In this document: piece after piece, positions 33,695 through 46,893 of the stretch
Layout: every line of letters begins with the position of its first letter
How positions within the stretch are numbered: the first letter of the stretch is position 1
Source of the DNA: Cinnamomum chago
Taxonomy: Eukaryota > Streptophyta > Magnoliopsida > Laurales > Lauraceae
Assembly: GCA_038049695.1 (NCBI GenBank)
Contig: CP142459.1
Coordinates: 72,887,001 to 72,951,000 of the forward strand
Reading direction: 5' to 3'
DNA length: 64,000 nucleotides
Position numbers and translations under genes: made by a program
The notes under the pieces: generated by a model
Databases searched by the model: none
Seen by the model: the letters and a program-made list of their open reading frames with translations, nothing else
Told to the model about the DNA's origin: nothing

Positions 33695-34683
33695 CTGAAT
33701 AAGAATAATACCCCGCCTTCAAAATTAGGGTACCTGGTGTTTTTTTCTTTTTTTCTTTTTTCTTTTTGTTTCCCCTTCTCTCACGTAATAAAATAAAAAT
33801 GTAAGGTGTAATATTACCTCTGCTTCTGTAAAGTCTGCCAAATGAGGAATGAGCAGTGTAAACTAAAACTGCTATGTGATATCTGCTGCGGTTGGAATGT
33901 GTTGGTGATTTGTCTGAATAGTTTGTGTGGGAGGCAGGCATCTCTCTCTCTCTCCTTTCTTTCCATTGAGATTTTAACAGCTGAGAACCTAGCTCTGCTT
34001 TTTCTCAATCAAATAAAAAAAAAAAATCACTGCATAATTTTTTCCACTAGCCCATTCGGGACCTTCCAAAAGATCATTTTAATCAACATTGACATTCACC
34101 AATGGATGGATGGACGAGATTACCTCACATCTAAAATTGCCATATGCAACGTTTCGATCGGGCCTTACATTTTGACTGACTGATTTCCACCAAATGGAAA
34201 TAAATCTCTCGGCGGACATGGGCATAAAAATGTGACATTAAAGAACCAACCTTGCAATACTGACTTATCTTGAGAATGAAGGGAGGGATGACTGTGTCTG
34301 TGTGGATACGACTCCCGCTCTCATCATACCGCCGCCTAGGTTTTTGGGTGGCATCTCTGCGCCACGAGCACGAGGCCAAGCAAGAAAAACGAGAAAATAC
34401 AAAGACTACTTATGCTAATCATAGCCTCTACTCAAATTAAGGAGGAGAAATGGCAGGTAGCACAGTGTCAGCTCTGACACATATATCTGAACACAGTCTT
34501 GTACAAGGCTCGGGAAAGAAGCCTTCCAGAGACATCCTCCTGCATAAGAAGATTCCAGAAGTCCCTGATACCATGAAAGCATAACAAAGTCTCAAAGCTA
34601 TGAACAAACAGAGAAAGAGAAGAGCTGAGCTCAGAGCTCTTAATTCATTCAATGTTTTTCCAATAATACATCAGTTATCTCAA

Positions 34684-34716
<33 letters not shown>
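33695..34716. other. 3' flank and spacer
   Basis: Holds the untranslated 3' end of the PSY-like gene (AATAAAATAAA at about 33789 is a candidate polyadenylation signal) and an (AT)n run at 34688-34716. No other gene is seen here. Confidence 0.4.
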
Positions 34717-34718
<2 letters not shown>

Positions 34719-34897
34719 AAAGTTTCAAGTACAGTCATCCTCACCATAGGCTGAAGGCACTTTCCTTTTTTTGCACATGAATCCTCATTTAATGCTTCAC
34801 CATATATATTTGAAATCCCCCTTTTGTACTTGAAATCTCCCATTTATGGAAGCATCTCTCACCTTATGGTGAAGGATGAATGCACTTAACATTTTCC
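34717..34897. repeat. MITE of 181 bp inserted in a TA tract
   Basis: Ends GGAAAG...CATCCTCACCATAGG and, in reverse complement, GGAAAATG...CATCCTTCACCATAAGG: about 40-bp imperfect inverted repeats. TA repeats flank both sides. A partial copy lies at 19690-19838. It sits just downstream of the stop of the gene exon at 34961-35164, so probably in its 3' untranslated region. Confidence 0.65.
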
Positions 34898-34960
34898 ATA
34901 TATATACATATATATATATATATATAATTCAAAAAACTAAATACAGTCAGAAGGAATCTA

Positions 34961-35164
34961 TTATATTACAGCTAGCTGTCCCTGAGTTGTAAATCTGGGC
35001 CGAGTGATCTGATCATCATCTTTGCTATTAATATCTAAATGGTCTTCCTCCGGCACAGTAAGACGGGCGGCTGCAGGAATCCTATGCATGGTTGGAACAG
35101 GAGATGCATAAGCTGCCCTACCACCACCCACTCGACCACCACCACACCTACCGTGAAACCAACT
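34961..35164 (-). CDS. Terminal coding exon of an unrecognised gene
   Basis: On the minus strand one frame is open from an upstream TGA (35165-35167) to a TAA at 34961-34963. It reads a Gly/Arg stretch (GRCGGGRVGGGR), then AAYASPVPTMHRIPAAARLT, VPEEDHLDINSKDDDQITRP and RFTTQGQLAVI. The complexity and the charge pattern are protein-like, and the opposite-strand open frame is a shadow. An acceptor such as GAATGAAG or CACGGTAG in its first 20 bases would link it to upstream exons, which I could not find in 35165-36960. I do not recognise the family and assign no function. Confidence 0.45.
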   Translation of the reverse strand, partial: SWFHGRCGGGRVGGGRAAYASPVPTMHRIPAAARLTVPEEDHLDINSKDDDQITRPRFTTQGQLAVI

Positions 35165-38100
35165 TCATTCACATTCATAAACACCGAAAGAGGACAAACC
35201 AGAACACACTCCAGAATCTACAGTCCTCCCCTCTTCCCTTAAAATGACCACCCATCTCAACCACCGAACCCAAATATAGCCCTTGAACGCTTTGAAAATT
35301 TTGTGTGCATATGCACCAACGCAAGTACAGTACAAGAAGCTAATCCCGCGTGGATTTTAGAAGGCCAACGGATACCACAACATGGGCTGGCCCCAAAAGC
35401 CCATTGGACCTCAGATCCGACATGACTGCAGCACAGACCACCTGGATCCAAGTCTAATGTTAGAGCAAGGCCCAGCAGGCCCGCAACCTTCCAAAAGCCC
35501 AGCTGATCAGAGGGATCGAGCAGTACGCTTAAATTCAAGTGCCCCACTTGTATTTGTTTAGTGTCTAGAGATTTATTCACTTCTCTCTTCAACATATGTA
35601 TGTATGTATGTATTTATTTATTTATACATTACCTCTCTCACTACTACATTTACTTGAAAAGAAACTCGTCGAAGAAGCATCCTTGTGCAAAAGGAGAGGT
35701 CGGACAACTTCCACTTTGGGCTGGTCGGCCAACTCTTCTCTATATATAGGCATGCATTCCTCTTTCTACAGTTACATTCAATTATTAACAACGTTTTGGT
35801 AAATTCTATTTCCCTGTCATTGCATTTACCTCTGTTATTTCAGTGCCGAATCCCAGATCAGGATCAAAGCAAAGCTTGATCAATTACATTATTATCTTCA
35901 TCAATGATGATCTGAGCAGTGTCTGAGTGAGGAGAGAAAATTGATATCGGACAAATGCTCAATCTTCTCGACAGGATGTCAAAACAAAATGTACCAATCA
36001 GCCACCTTTGTACTTCATCCACTTAAGGCATTGATCATTGAAACAGACAGAACCAAAATTATCCCACAACTTTAAAGCCAAAGCAGCTGTTACCGACCTT
36101 CACTGCCATCTGACTCCCATCTGACTCCCACCGGTATATATCTAAACATCCTCATGAACCCACATCCATAAATGATTACCCCAACACATCCTCTGGGAGA
36201 TCCACTTTTTCTTTTTCTTCTGGGGGGATGCGAGCAGGCATGGTAGAACCTGGAAACTAAACACTCCTGTAGTCCTGCCCCTGTTAGATGATTGAAGTTT
36301 GGCATCAGGGCAAATTTAACATTCTAAATTCTAACCGTTTTCTCTCAGTTTCTCCTCGAGAGACTGATCACTGGATGGCCCTATTCTCATCCAATTCAGT
36401 CTTGAAACACTCAAACACACCTTCTAAATTCTGATCTCGGTCTCCAGCCCAATCTTAATCAAGCAGAAAGAACGCAATGAATACTGGCCCTGCTCATTAA
36501 AATCAGTAAAATATCTTTGGAAGAAAGTTTTTCCAGTTCTTCACTACCAAGGTTCAAGATCCCTGCAACAGCCATTAGCTATATAATCTTGCAAGTGTGA
36601 ACTTAACCAAGGAAAATCCTGTAAATCCATAACAGCAGAAGAAACACTAACCGATCAAGTTTAAACACAAGCTACCTTTCAGTGCATCCAGGATCTACAA
36701 AGAGGGCTAAGCCAACTCCCTAGCACAGCCCCAAGAATACCACTAAACACCACTAGCAACACTTTCAACCTCCAAAAAGGAGAGAGAGAGAGAGGGTGTG
36801 GCCCTTCCCAGGTCAAGCCCTACACAAACACAGATGAACACAGAAGTCAGGCTTTTGAGCCCCTTCCTCGATGCTGAAGGATCACCAGAGACTTTGCCCT
36901 ACTCAAACTAGTGAGGAGAAACACTTACCTGGGGAATAACTCAAGGAACAGAGGAGTCTCTCCTTCAAACTCGTACATAACATAAAGTGTATAGGAGTTT
37001 CTGACTGCTAAAAATAAGTCTAAAGATAACCTGGAATAAATTGGATGACATTATCATTGTTAGAAAAAGAAGATTAAAGAAGTGCATAGGGCGAGGAAAG
37101 CTTAAGCACCACGCTTTTAGGATCTTGACATGTAGTCCAAACAATGAACCGGGTTCCACCTGCAATCCTGCTTTAAGCCATGGGTCAAGAAACTACTTAA
37201 CAATTTGGAGTGAAGAGGATTTGTTCAGGAGGCCACTTCCTATTCGAGGTTAGTACTTGGGCCGTATTTCTTTGATTAATTCTAACCAACTTATTGTATG
37301 GGTGTTGGATGATGATGGTGATTATGCATGAAGCTATCCCGAGCAATCACATGATTGCTCATTATTTACACAAAACAGTCTCATCTAGTACTTGTATTCC
37401 TGTGTTTTACTTTGAAATATTAATGGATTTGCCTGCAGACAAGATTGGAGTTTTACTTCTTGTATTGGTGTCTAAGGTATCATATTCATGTGGATTACTT
37501 ATTGAATTGCAACATGACGGAACTCATCAACGTGGATGACATAAGAAAATTAAGAATCGGGAGTTGTAATCCAGAGTTACTAGAGAAGGATGCCCGTGCT
37601 AAGCACAGGTGAGCAACCGACCACAATTGCAGCTCGAAACTTGTAGTTTCAATTGATAAGTTAATACTATTCTACATCAAACATTTTGACAGTAAGAAAT
37701 AAATGTTAGTATACAAAGTATACTACATGCTATCCTCAATTTGAGGTCATGATCGCACACTTGTATCTTGATGAGGGATTTTTATTATAAGTGAGCCCCA
37801 CTCTAGAGTTATGCTCCTTATAACTCGGATTTCTCCTCAAAGCCTCAAGGATCTGCCACGTGACACACAACTCTAATTGTCATTGATGATCAGTTCATCA
37901 CGTGCTTACAATCTTTAGATCCAATGTCGGGCGTAGATACTCTTTGTGAAATGGCGAGCATGTACGAGGAGTCTAATCATGGTTTGAGAGGTCACTGGAG
38001 GAGGTAGAGAGAGGGGTTTGGAAGGAGTGTCTACATCGTCTACGGCAAGGTCAGGGTCATCCTCGATGGCGGAAATGGCAATGACTTCATGCACTTCATG

Positions 38101-39040
38101 TTTACCGACCTTGTTTGCTACCCCCAATCGGTTCAAGGCCAACCTCTTCTTTGACGGCTCCTACAAGAAGTAGTACCGATTCTGGTCCTATGACAATTCT
38201 TGATCAATGATTAGTCAATCAGCCATGTGTTCTTGTGAAGGTTCCTTGTAAATGCATTTCAAGAGGATTGTTGAGAACTGACAAGTAACCAAAAACCGAA
38301 CGTGAGGGTCGTGGAGAAGTAACTGAAAGAATATAGAAGGGTGGGTCAAAATTCAAAATTAATTCTTTCTTTATGTCGATTCTAGAAACAGCATTATAGT
38401 TAATGAGAAGGGGAGAGAATGGCGTTTGGAGGAATTGAGGTCATCAATGAGTGAAATGTAGTAGTTTGAATGTTTTAAAAGACGGTCAAAATGGAATGGG
38501 GAGTCAAAATCAATTGAGTCCGATTTCTCAATTGGAACAATCGCTTTCATTTATATAAATTCTTCGATCCACACTTGCATCAAGTTGTCGATAACCAAGA
38601 CAAATAAATAGAGCTAAGTTGACCTTATTGCAACTCAACTCAAAATGGGAACTAAGTCACCCCCCTCATACAATTCTTATACTTGTTGATGCCCCAAAAT
38701 ACATATCTCACATAGTCAATGGGGATGTAATTCTCTACAATGTTTCAGTTAAATCCTCGGCACTCTACATAGGCCTTTAGTAAATAAAAATCCTGCATTT
38801 TTCTTCCTCCTTAGAGTTCTTCAAGAATAGCATTGCTCACGTGAGGAAATTTTATTCTATCGTCAATCAACTCAATGTAAGGTCCCGACCCTTTCTTGTC
38901 TTTAATTTTTATTAATTGTTTGCATGTGCTAATTTGTAGGAGATTAGTGGGGGTAGAAGGGTAATTTTAGCTTAAGTTCCTATGTTTTAGGCTTGATTGT
39001 GGAATTTAGGGGTCTAATTAAGGTTTAGTGAGTGTCTAGG
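35165..39040. other. Long spacer; upstream exons of the minus-strand gene may hide here
   Basis: (TATG)n-like run at 35596-35614, GA run at 36781-36794. Open frames here are short and without known motifs. The stretch 37915-38160 has some length in two frames but no recognisable domain. The remainder shows nothing supportable. Confidence 0.35.
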
Positions 39041-39052
39041 GGCAAGGTTTAA

Positions 39053-39295
39053 AAAATCGGACTCGGGGCCCAACTCAACCAGGTCGCATGGGACTTGGGC
39101 GAATTGGGACAAGTCCCAATTTAAAATAAAATGTTTAGAGGGCCGAGTCCTATGGTCGCATGGCCGAGTCGGCCATGTTGCATGCGACTCGGCTGAGTCC
39201 CATAATTTCGAGTCCGAGTCCCATAGGACCCGACTCGGTATGTGCCGAGTTCGACTCGGTATGTGCCGAGTTCGACTCCGATTTTTCAAACCATG
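39053..39295. repeat. GC-rich 'ACTCGG' inverted-repeat element, copy A
   Basis: Begins GGTTTAAAAAATCGGACTCG and ends, in reverse complement, GGTTTGAAAAATCGGAGTCG. The interior is unusually GC-rich with many CGAGTC/GACTCG words (for example CCGAGTCCCATAGGACCCGA). Related to copy B at 42270-43030. Confidence 0.6.
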
Positions 39296-39299
39296 ATCT

Positions 39300-39551
39300 A
39301 GGGAGTTAATCATAATTTTAGAATGTTGTTAGAGAGACCCTTAAATGTAATTCAGTGATAAAGTAAGGTCCCTTGGAGAATTATGCAATTCCTTGAGAAA
39401 TTCCAAACCGCCCTCATGGTCTCTTCACTAACCATCACTTAAATGAGGGGCATTTTAGTCACTTCACACCCAAACCCAAAACCTATATAACTACCCTCTC
39501 CCATTGCCAACGACATTTCCCTCTTCTATCTCTTCTCTCATTTCAATTTAC

Positions 39552-39629
<78 letters not shown>

Positions 39630-41466
39630 TTCCACAAGCTAGGGTTCTACTTGCAAATTCAAGGACTTCCTTAATCAAATTAGAGAATCCTCAAGAGTTC
39701 CAGCCATCTCCTACTTGAATCCATCATCTCTCCTGATAGATCTCTTCATCTTCTTCCTATCAAGGTAAGTTTCAAGATCCATCCCCATGTCTATAGCTTC
39801 CTAGGGTTTTAATTTGTGAATTCCCACTCTAATTCATGGTTCTCTTGGGATTGGATTGGGCTGTAGGAGGTGCTGATCTTGTTGTGTTGGAGTTTTAAAG
39901 GTGTTCTCGAGGGTATTTGGAGGCTTAGAGGGGTTGGATCTTGAGAGATTGGCTTGGAAACCCTAGATTGGATGCCAAGGCAAGTGCTATATACACCTAA
40001 CATGGCATGCATGTTGATCTACCTTTGGTTCCTATGTTAGATTTCAATTGAATTGATGAACGATGTAGATTACCCCAAATTCTAAGCTTGTTTCTATTTT
40101 TAGACCTTTATATGCTTGGAACCCCAATTTGATGATGAAAGGCACAATTTATATGTATTTTGATGTTGAGTTGTGGTATGGGATGTGGTGACCAATGTAT
40201 CTTAGTGGTTTGGATGGAATTGGAAGAGATTTGGAATGGATGGAAAGGGCTCCAAGCTGTGGAGTTGAATTCTGGAACTTCACGGTCGACAGTGGAATCC
40301 CAGGAAGCCAACCGCGGTCACCTGGCAATCACAAAGATAGTACCTGACTTTTTAGGGATTTTTGAACTAGGGTCAGCTCACAGACGGTTAATCATAATTA
40401 TTCCACGGTTGACTGTGAGCCAACCGTGGACATAGTGGATAGCTTTCCATGAGAGGTTGACTGATAGGTTTTTACACTGCGGCTAACCATGGGGTCATCG
40501 TGGTATATCCACGGTCGACCACGAGGCCCTTGTTCAGCAGAAATTTGAAATTTCATTATTTGGTAATTTTATATGTTTTGGGGGCCCTGAACCTTTCTAT
40601 TAGGCATTAAAAGATGTACGAATCATGGGTAGGGGGTGGAGCTTAACATCTACCTATGGTGTTGCCCAAGTAAGGTGTGTGGGACGAAACTGTGTCTTGA
40701 GGGTGGAAGTTGTGAAATTCATGGATGCTTTGATCGTCAAAGCACTAAGCCTTAATTATAATGCATCCTGATCCTCGATTGTTCATCGTGTGGAATGGCC
40801 AAGTGATTACACCCGAATGAGCAACAATGACCTAGGATTGGCGATTTGCATAATCGTTTATTGATTGATAGTAATGAGATGGTCTTTACATGTTATCTTC
40901 TCTTATTTCCTTTCATTTCCATATTAACTGTAAATGGATAATGATGCTAATGAGGACCATGACCTAGGGTTTACCTAGAGGAGACCTTGGATGTGATTGG
41001 AGGATGAATACCCGTGTCTGTTCATACAAGGAAAGCCTAGCCGGACACCGATCTTATATATGGTTCTTTTAGTCGACATAAACATCCACTCGGTTGAAGA
41101 GCTTAGCCTTGGGTTGATCACCCGTGATAGGAGCTAATATTACTTTCCCATCATGATGAGATTCTTTGAGTTGAATGTACACCACTGAGTACCACGCTTT
41201 GACACTTTACACGGTACCAAGCTTTGGCTGGCAGACTCCGGAAACTTTGTTTTGGTCGGGCTATGACCCCGTGCATCCCCGCCGCAACTCATACGTAGTA
41301 CGGGAGGACAGTGTCATAATTTTCCGTGGTACTAGCCTGTGTGGATGTGCCTCATTGATAGATGGATTGTTACAGTTTGCTTCTTTTCTACTTATTTCAT
41401 TGCACAATCTGCCTAGCATTTCTTTTCATGGTTACTCTATTGATCATTATCATTGTCTCTACTCCT
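39300..41466. other. Spacer with a (CT)n tract and repeated GGTTGAC words
   Basis: A (CT)n tract of about 77 bases at 39551-39627 follows ACCTATATAACTA (39480), a promoter-like arrangement, and GCAAGGTAAGT-like donor text occurs near 39760, yet no open frame supports a gene. Between 40280 and 40530 imperfect CCACGGTTGAC / GTCAACCGTGG inverted words recur. This may be part of an old LTR-type element, but I see no coding domain. Confidence 0.35.
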
Positions 41467-41469
41467 TTA

Positions 41470-41759
41470 GGGCATGTTTGGCACTTAACTAGTTAAAGTG
41501 AAGTGAAGTGAATCCAGACAAGAATTGACAAGGGGTCATATCAAAAGTACACAATTTTAAAATTCCCTCCGAATTTTTCAAAAAAAGTCAAAAAAGCAAT
41601 CTCCTTTCTCCACTAAAAGACAAGAAAATTCCACTTTTCTATACAAAAAGTCAAAAAGATTCTATACCAAACAACTAAAAACAAAACATCATCATAACAC
41701 CTTATATTTTATTCTCTCTTGATTTGATGTTTCACCTCACCATACATCCAAACAAGCCC
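41470..41759. repeat. Tourist-like (PIF/Harbinger) MITE, 290 bp
   Basis: Terminal inverted repeats GGGCATGTTTGG and CCAAACAAGCCC, flanked on both sides by TTA (41467-41469 and 41760-41762), the usual 3-bp duplication of PIF/Harbinger elements. AT-rich interior without coding capacity. A second copy, split by the retrotransposon, lies at 53278-53327 plus 63773-63989. Confidence 0.85.
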
Positions 41760-41762
41760 TTA

Positions 41763-42262
41763 AAGGCATTCATACTATGCTATCTGTATACCGTGCTACC
41801 AGGTCCTTTGGATCTGATTTTGTATGACCTTGGTGCCATAGGTAGTGAGTCCGATTCCATTATCCCATAGGGTGAGGCGTTCTATGAGGCGCCTATCGCA
41901 GAGGATTTCGGATGGTGACCTAGCAAATCAACCAATGGATTGAGTGCAATCACTTTGGAGAGTGTTGATGATTGATATGTTGGATGTCTTTGTTGTGTAA
42001 CAAACCACCATATACATATTGAACTTGTAGTCCTGACTAGCACCCTACATTTGAAATTTGTGTGGGATGATACCAATTGGATGGATTTGGGTTATATTGC
42101 TTTCGCTGATTTTATATTACATTGCTTCCACATAAATGTTCCTTATTACATGTTTGAAAAGTTTTAAATTGGACCACACTGCGAACTACAATCTTGGATG
42201 TCCACCGCCAACTTCGGATTGTCGCATAGTCTTTGGAATCCGAAATTGGGGCGTGACAAAGC
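41763..42262. other. Spacer without a supported gene
   Basis: No coding or repeat structure recognised; ends in CCGAAATTGGGGCGTGACA, a text often seen at retrotransposon ends. Confidence 0.3.
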
Positions 42263-42438
42263 TGATGGTTTAAACCATGGTTTAAAAAACTGGACGAGTC
42301 CGAGTCACACACCGAGTCGAGTCCTTTGGATTCGGGTGAGTCCCACATGTCAACTCGGAAAGAAAAAAGAAAAGAAAAAAAAAGGGGACAAGAGGACTGG
42401 ACAGAAGAAAAAAAAAATTCTGGGCTATTGGCTAGCAC

Positions 42439-42497
<59 letters not shown>

Positions 42498-42885
42498 GCC
42501 CTTGAATTTGAAAATAAAAATAAAAAAACCTGGGTGGGTCTATTCTGTAGTTTGTACTTCTGTTGCTTGCTGTAATGTCACTGTTGCTGTCTTCTACCAA
42601 AAAACAAAAAATAAAGAAAACGTCATTGTTGCTGCCTTGTTGCTGGCGGCGACTGCTGCTAGCTGGTGCCTGGTGCTGTGAGGGCTTCTTTCTACAGTAA
42701 AAATGTTGTTGTTGACCTTATTGATGCTGTGCTGGAATGGTGCTTGCAAGTGCCTGGCACACTTAGTCTTAGCCCATCCAACCCACCTTTGTTCTTCTTC
42801 TTCTTTTTTTCTTCTTTTCACTACACTCAGTCTTAGCCCATCCAACCCACCTTTGTTCCTTTTTTTTTGCAACCACACAACTGCC

Positions 42886-42924
<39 letters not shown>

Positions 42925-43031
42925 CTGGGCATTCCAGAGGACTGGACCTGACTCGGCCGAGTCCCACCAGACTCAGACTCAGCCATGGCCGATTCGGGGC
43001 CCGAGTCCGATTTTTTTAACCATGGTTTAAA
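42263..43031. repeat. GC-rich 'ACTCGG' inverted-repeat element, copy B
   Basis: Left end GTTTAAACCATGGTTTAAAA followed by ACTGGACGAGTCCGAGTC; right end in reverse complement GTTTAAACCATGGTTAAAAA followed by AATCGGACTCGGGCCC. Contains a (GA)n run (42441-42492), an (AT)n run (42886-42909) and a tandem duplication of about 65 bp around GTCTTAGCCCATCCAACCCA (42766 and 42831). The palindromic GTTTAAAC at both ends may be part of the termini or of the target duplication. Confidence 0.6.
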
Positions 43032-44220
43032 CACATTGCTATTTCCAAAAAAATTCTTCCTGCACTTCTTTTGGAGAATATGTAATTGTTAAGTTTATTC
43101 AACCTTAAATACCTTTATTATTAGTTTTTTAGCGGTTCAACTTTAAATATCTTACTGATAAAACTATAAAAGCCAGTAAAAATCGCAATGCTCCAACTAG
43201 TACAGGCTAAAAGAGACTCATGACAATCATAAAAATCAATTTGACACCTTTAATTTCCAATGCCGCCAAAGATCATAAATTAATACTCCAACAAACTTCG
43301 TTGTAGAACCATTCCAAAAAAAAAAAAAAACAGAACAGAACAAAAAAAAAAAAAAAGAGCTCCTATTGTGTAGGTTGCCCACCAAATTTCCTTGCTTACA
43401 GTGCTAGCAAGGTCAACCGAAATCTATACCCTATTCTGAAACGCACAGTCACTCCTTCCAAGTCAAATCAACCACATGAATCATAAGTTCAATACCATGG
43501 TAATCGGCTTATTCTCCCTACTACATTACTTAATACTTTTTAACTCAAAAATCTAGGGGTATACCATTTGGCCATATTCCTATGGGTACACTGTTTGGCC
43601 TCTTTTTTAGTAATAAATAAATAAATAACATTTTTACTAGTATTGTCTGTACCTATATCTCAGATATTTTGTTAATCATTCCTTGACTTAAATTTAATTC
43701 TTGATCTACTTACACCATGCACTTGACACTCCATATTTAGCACATCTTTATAAAATATTCGTTAGCCATATTTTTAGCTTTTCATTTTTCTCAAGACCCC
43801 TTTTATTTTCATCATGCCTTCTTGGATTGAAGTCTATAGTTTTTTCTTTCACTCATCTTGAAATTTTCATCAATAAAAATACCGTTCTCTCCTTCCGTAA
43901 TTATCTTATCTGATATCGATTGTCATGTCATTCACACTTAACCCAACTTACGCCTTTCTTAATGTCTCCTTTCAATATTATAGCTCTTTAATCAAGAGGT
44001 TTGTTATCACTTAGTGAAAAGAAAGCTCTTTTCATCAGTAGCCATTAAAACTTGTATGCCACGATTATGCGTACAACTTTTGTTTTCTTTGTACTCCTAA
44101 GCATATCATTGGACCTGTTTAATATAACAAGCCATTTGAGTTTGTAACTCACTAGGACTCATATCCATTCCAATCTCTTTATCAATAATTTATCTTTCAC
44201 CATTGGTCACGTTTTCCCTT
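43032..44220. other. Spacer without a supported gene
   Basis: AT-rich with A-runs near 43314-43355. No gene or clear element. Confidence 0.4.
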
Positions 44221-44230
44221 TTAAGTTATT

Positions 44231-45172
44231 CATCATCATCATCATCAAATACTCGTCTTAACTATGTTGAGGTCGGCTACATGAATTATGCTTCTCCATT
44301 CGATATATCCTGAGCCAAATTCTCGGATAGGTCGAACTTCTTAAGAACCAACCTGACTACTTCCATCCACATCCTCTTCAGCCTACCCCTTCTCATTGGT
44401 GGGTCATCAACATGCATAGAAAGACTTTTCTTCACCAGCATTGTTGTTGTCCAGCAATAGACATGTCCAAATCATCTTAAACGGGTTTCTCTTATTTTAT
44501 CATCTATTGATGATGATGATGATTAATGTCACCCCTAAATTCTCTTAAAAGCGCTCATTTCTGATGCTATCCTTTCTAGTTTTACCACACATCCACCTCA
44601 ACATTCTTATCTCTACTACACTCATTTTGTGCACGTGTTGCTTCTTAATTGGCCAACATTCTACTCCATACGTCATCGTTGTTGTTTTGTAAAATTTTCT
44701 CATCAATCTAGTTTGCATGCGCTGGTCACAATGCACTCCAAAAGCAAGTCTCCGCTTCAACCATCCTACTTTTATCCTATTCTCTACATCTCTCAATCCT
44801 TACTAATCATCAAGCCAAGGTATCGGAATGAGTCTCTTGGTGATATCTCTTGCGCTTCAATTCTCATAGTAGTTTCAACTCTTCGTACATGTCCATTGAA
44901 GTTGCACTCCATAGATTCTGTCTTTGTACGATATTTTCTTTGAACCCTTGATTCTAAAGCCTCTCACTATCTCTCAAGTTTCGCATTTATATCATCTCTT
45001 GACTCATCCACAACACTATATCATCTACATACAACATACACCAAGTTACATCTTGAATATGAGCAGCCAACTCATCCATAACCAATGTAAACGGTAAAGA
45101 GATAAAACTGACCCCTGATACAAACCTATGGTCACTGGAAGATCACATGTCCCTCCACAAGTAGTTCTTGCA
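44231..45172 (-). mobile_element. 5'-truncated RTE-type LINE with reverse transcriptase remnant
   Basis: Read on the minus strand from 45172: a decayed reverse transcriptase with LVMDELAAHIQDV, CMLYVDDIVL (YVDD active site at 45017-45031), then MECNFNGHVRR, RDSFRYLG, WLKRRLAFGVHCDQRM, KFYKT, YGVECWPIKKQHVHKM and MLRWMCGKTRKD, the C-terminal landmarks of plant RTE elements. Stops and frameshifts interrupt it several times. The 3' end is a (GAT)n tail (44230-44247), as typical for RTE rather than a poly(A) tail. The endonuclease domain is missing. Confidence 0.85.
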
Positions 45173-45179
45173 CTCGTTA

Positions 45180-46893
45180 CCGCTCCCTCATACTATGTGT
45201 CTTTAATAATAGTGATCTAATTTCTAATACAAAAATAATCTACCAAAGAGACGCCCTGCTATAAGCAATTAATGGTCTGACTTGTTGGGCCCAATTAGTT
45301 GCATGTTAATCATGGGGAGAGGAGAAGGGGATGGAAATACCTACCTATGGTCTAGGGATGTGTAAAATATAATTTGATCGCCCTAACCCATGATCTAAAT
45401 TTTAAGGGCCTCAAAGTTGGAAGTTTTATCCCTTGGATGAAGTGCAGGTCTTTTTGTCAACATTTATTTAGGTTGGATGAGTACAAATGAGAGGGAAAAA
45501 GTGATCATAGGTGGACCCAAGTGAGCCCCACAAGGTAGTTATCATGGTTTATTAGCACCTAGTCATTTTTTATAATTCTGGTCCAAAATAAATTACATAT
45601 TTTGTGTCCTATGGTTCTTTTCTTTTTTTTTTTCACTTTTTGCTAATGAGGGTATCCCTAAGGTCTTTGACTCAATAGGACTAATCCCCCGGGAGGCGCC
45701 CGCTAAACCCACACAAACGCACGGGCGGATTTAGAACACAAGACGTGGGCAACAAACCCACGCCTTATGCCACTCCACCAACTCCCAAGTGGGAATGTTA
45801 CAATACTTACAAAGTGATGATTTTCTTTTGTCTTAAAAAAAGTAACCTATTTATGACTAATTATATTACTCCTAGATGTCACAAGATGTTCTTTCCTTTT
45901 ATAACTATTTATAGGTATTTTCTTAAAATGGTAACGTATGGACATTGCAAAAGCAACGATCACAAATCAAGGATAGCTTCCCCATCACGTCTTTCTCTCC
46001 TAAACCATGTCCTCCATATATCTTGCTGTAGCTCCTTTTTCTCTCTCTTCTACTTGTTCACTTGAGTCTCATCCCACGATGGTATACTCTAGTATCTACA
46101 ATTGGTATATCCTGTCCTTATCCATCACGCACCATATATTCTTTTTAATAGTTAAGCTGAAATTCACTCAAGGCACATTGTCACACCTACCACTTAAGAT
46201 TTTTCTAAGATATTGGTTCCTCTATATGCCTGCTAGCTACAATACCTACCCTAATTCTATAATTACTATAAGAAGACTTTTAAACATGGCCTTAAATAAT
46301 TAAATGAATGAAGGTTATGGCAGAATGGTGGGAGACAAAAGAACCTGCAACTGTATGAATGGCAGATTTGTATTGTATGAGACTCGTCCATGGAGAGTGA
46401 GGAGGAAAAGGCAGCAGCAGATTATGATCAATTCTATGAGATTCATCCATAAGCATTCAGTGAATGATAATTCCGGAGTTTGAGAAAAGGGCAAAGAATT
46501 AGTATCCATTTATAGATACAAGTCATATGGCTCAATTCAGCTAAGAACAAAATGAAGTCTGACAGAACATAATTGCAATTTTTCTTTTCTTTTTTTTGCA
46601 AATAAATTTTGGCAAACTGCCATAGATGATCTAATGGGTTGTTAAAGATGCCATCAGAAGACCAAAATTGAGCAATAACCAAAGCTAGTGTTGGCCACAT
46701 CAGCCCATCTATATATCCAAGTGCATACAAACCATTTCATTTGAGTTGTGATATGTGTGAATGATTTAATACAGCCCATAGGAACTTAGCACCAAATAGA
46801 AATGGGGTAAGATATTGAGCTCATTATTTAAACCTTTGAATATCGGTACTGGCTCTCTTTCTTGCTTGACTGCAACATGTTAGTGCTCCCTTC
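45180..46893. other. Spacer and 3' flank of the HNH gene
   Basis: No coding signal in the first part. From about 46315 it may include the 3' untranslated region of the HNH gene. Confidence 0.4.

Noticed and set aside
38876-42255. Single large LTR or LARD element starting TGTAAGGTCCCGACC and ending GGGGCGTGACA
   Set aside because: The ends look LTR-like, but no 5-bp target duplication, second LTR or primer-binding site could be found, and two other elements lie within it.
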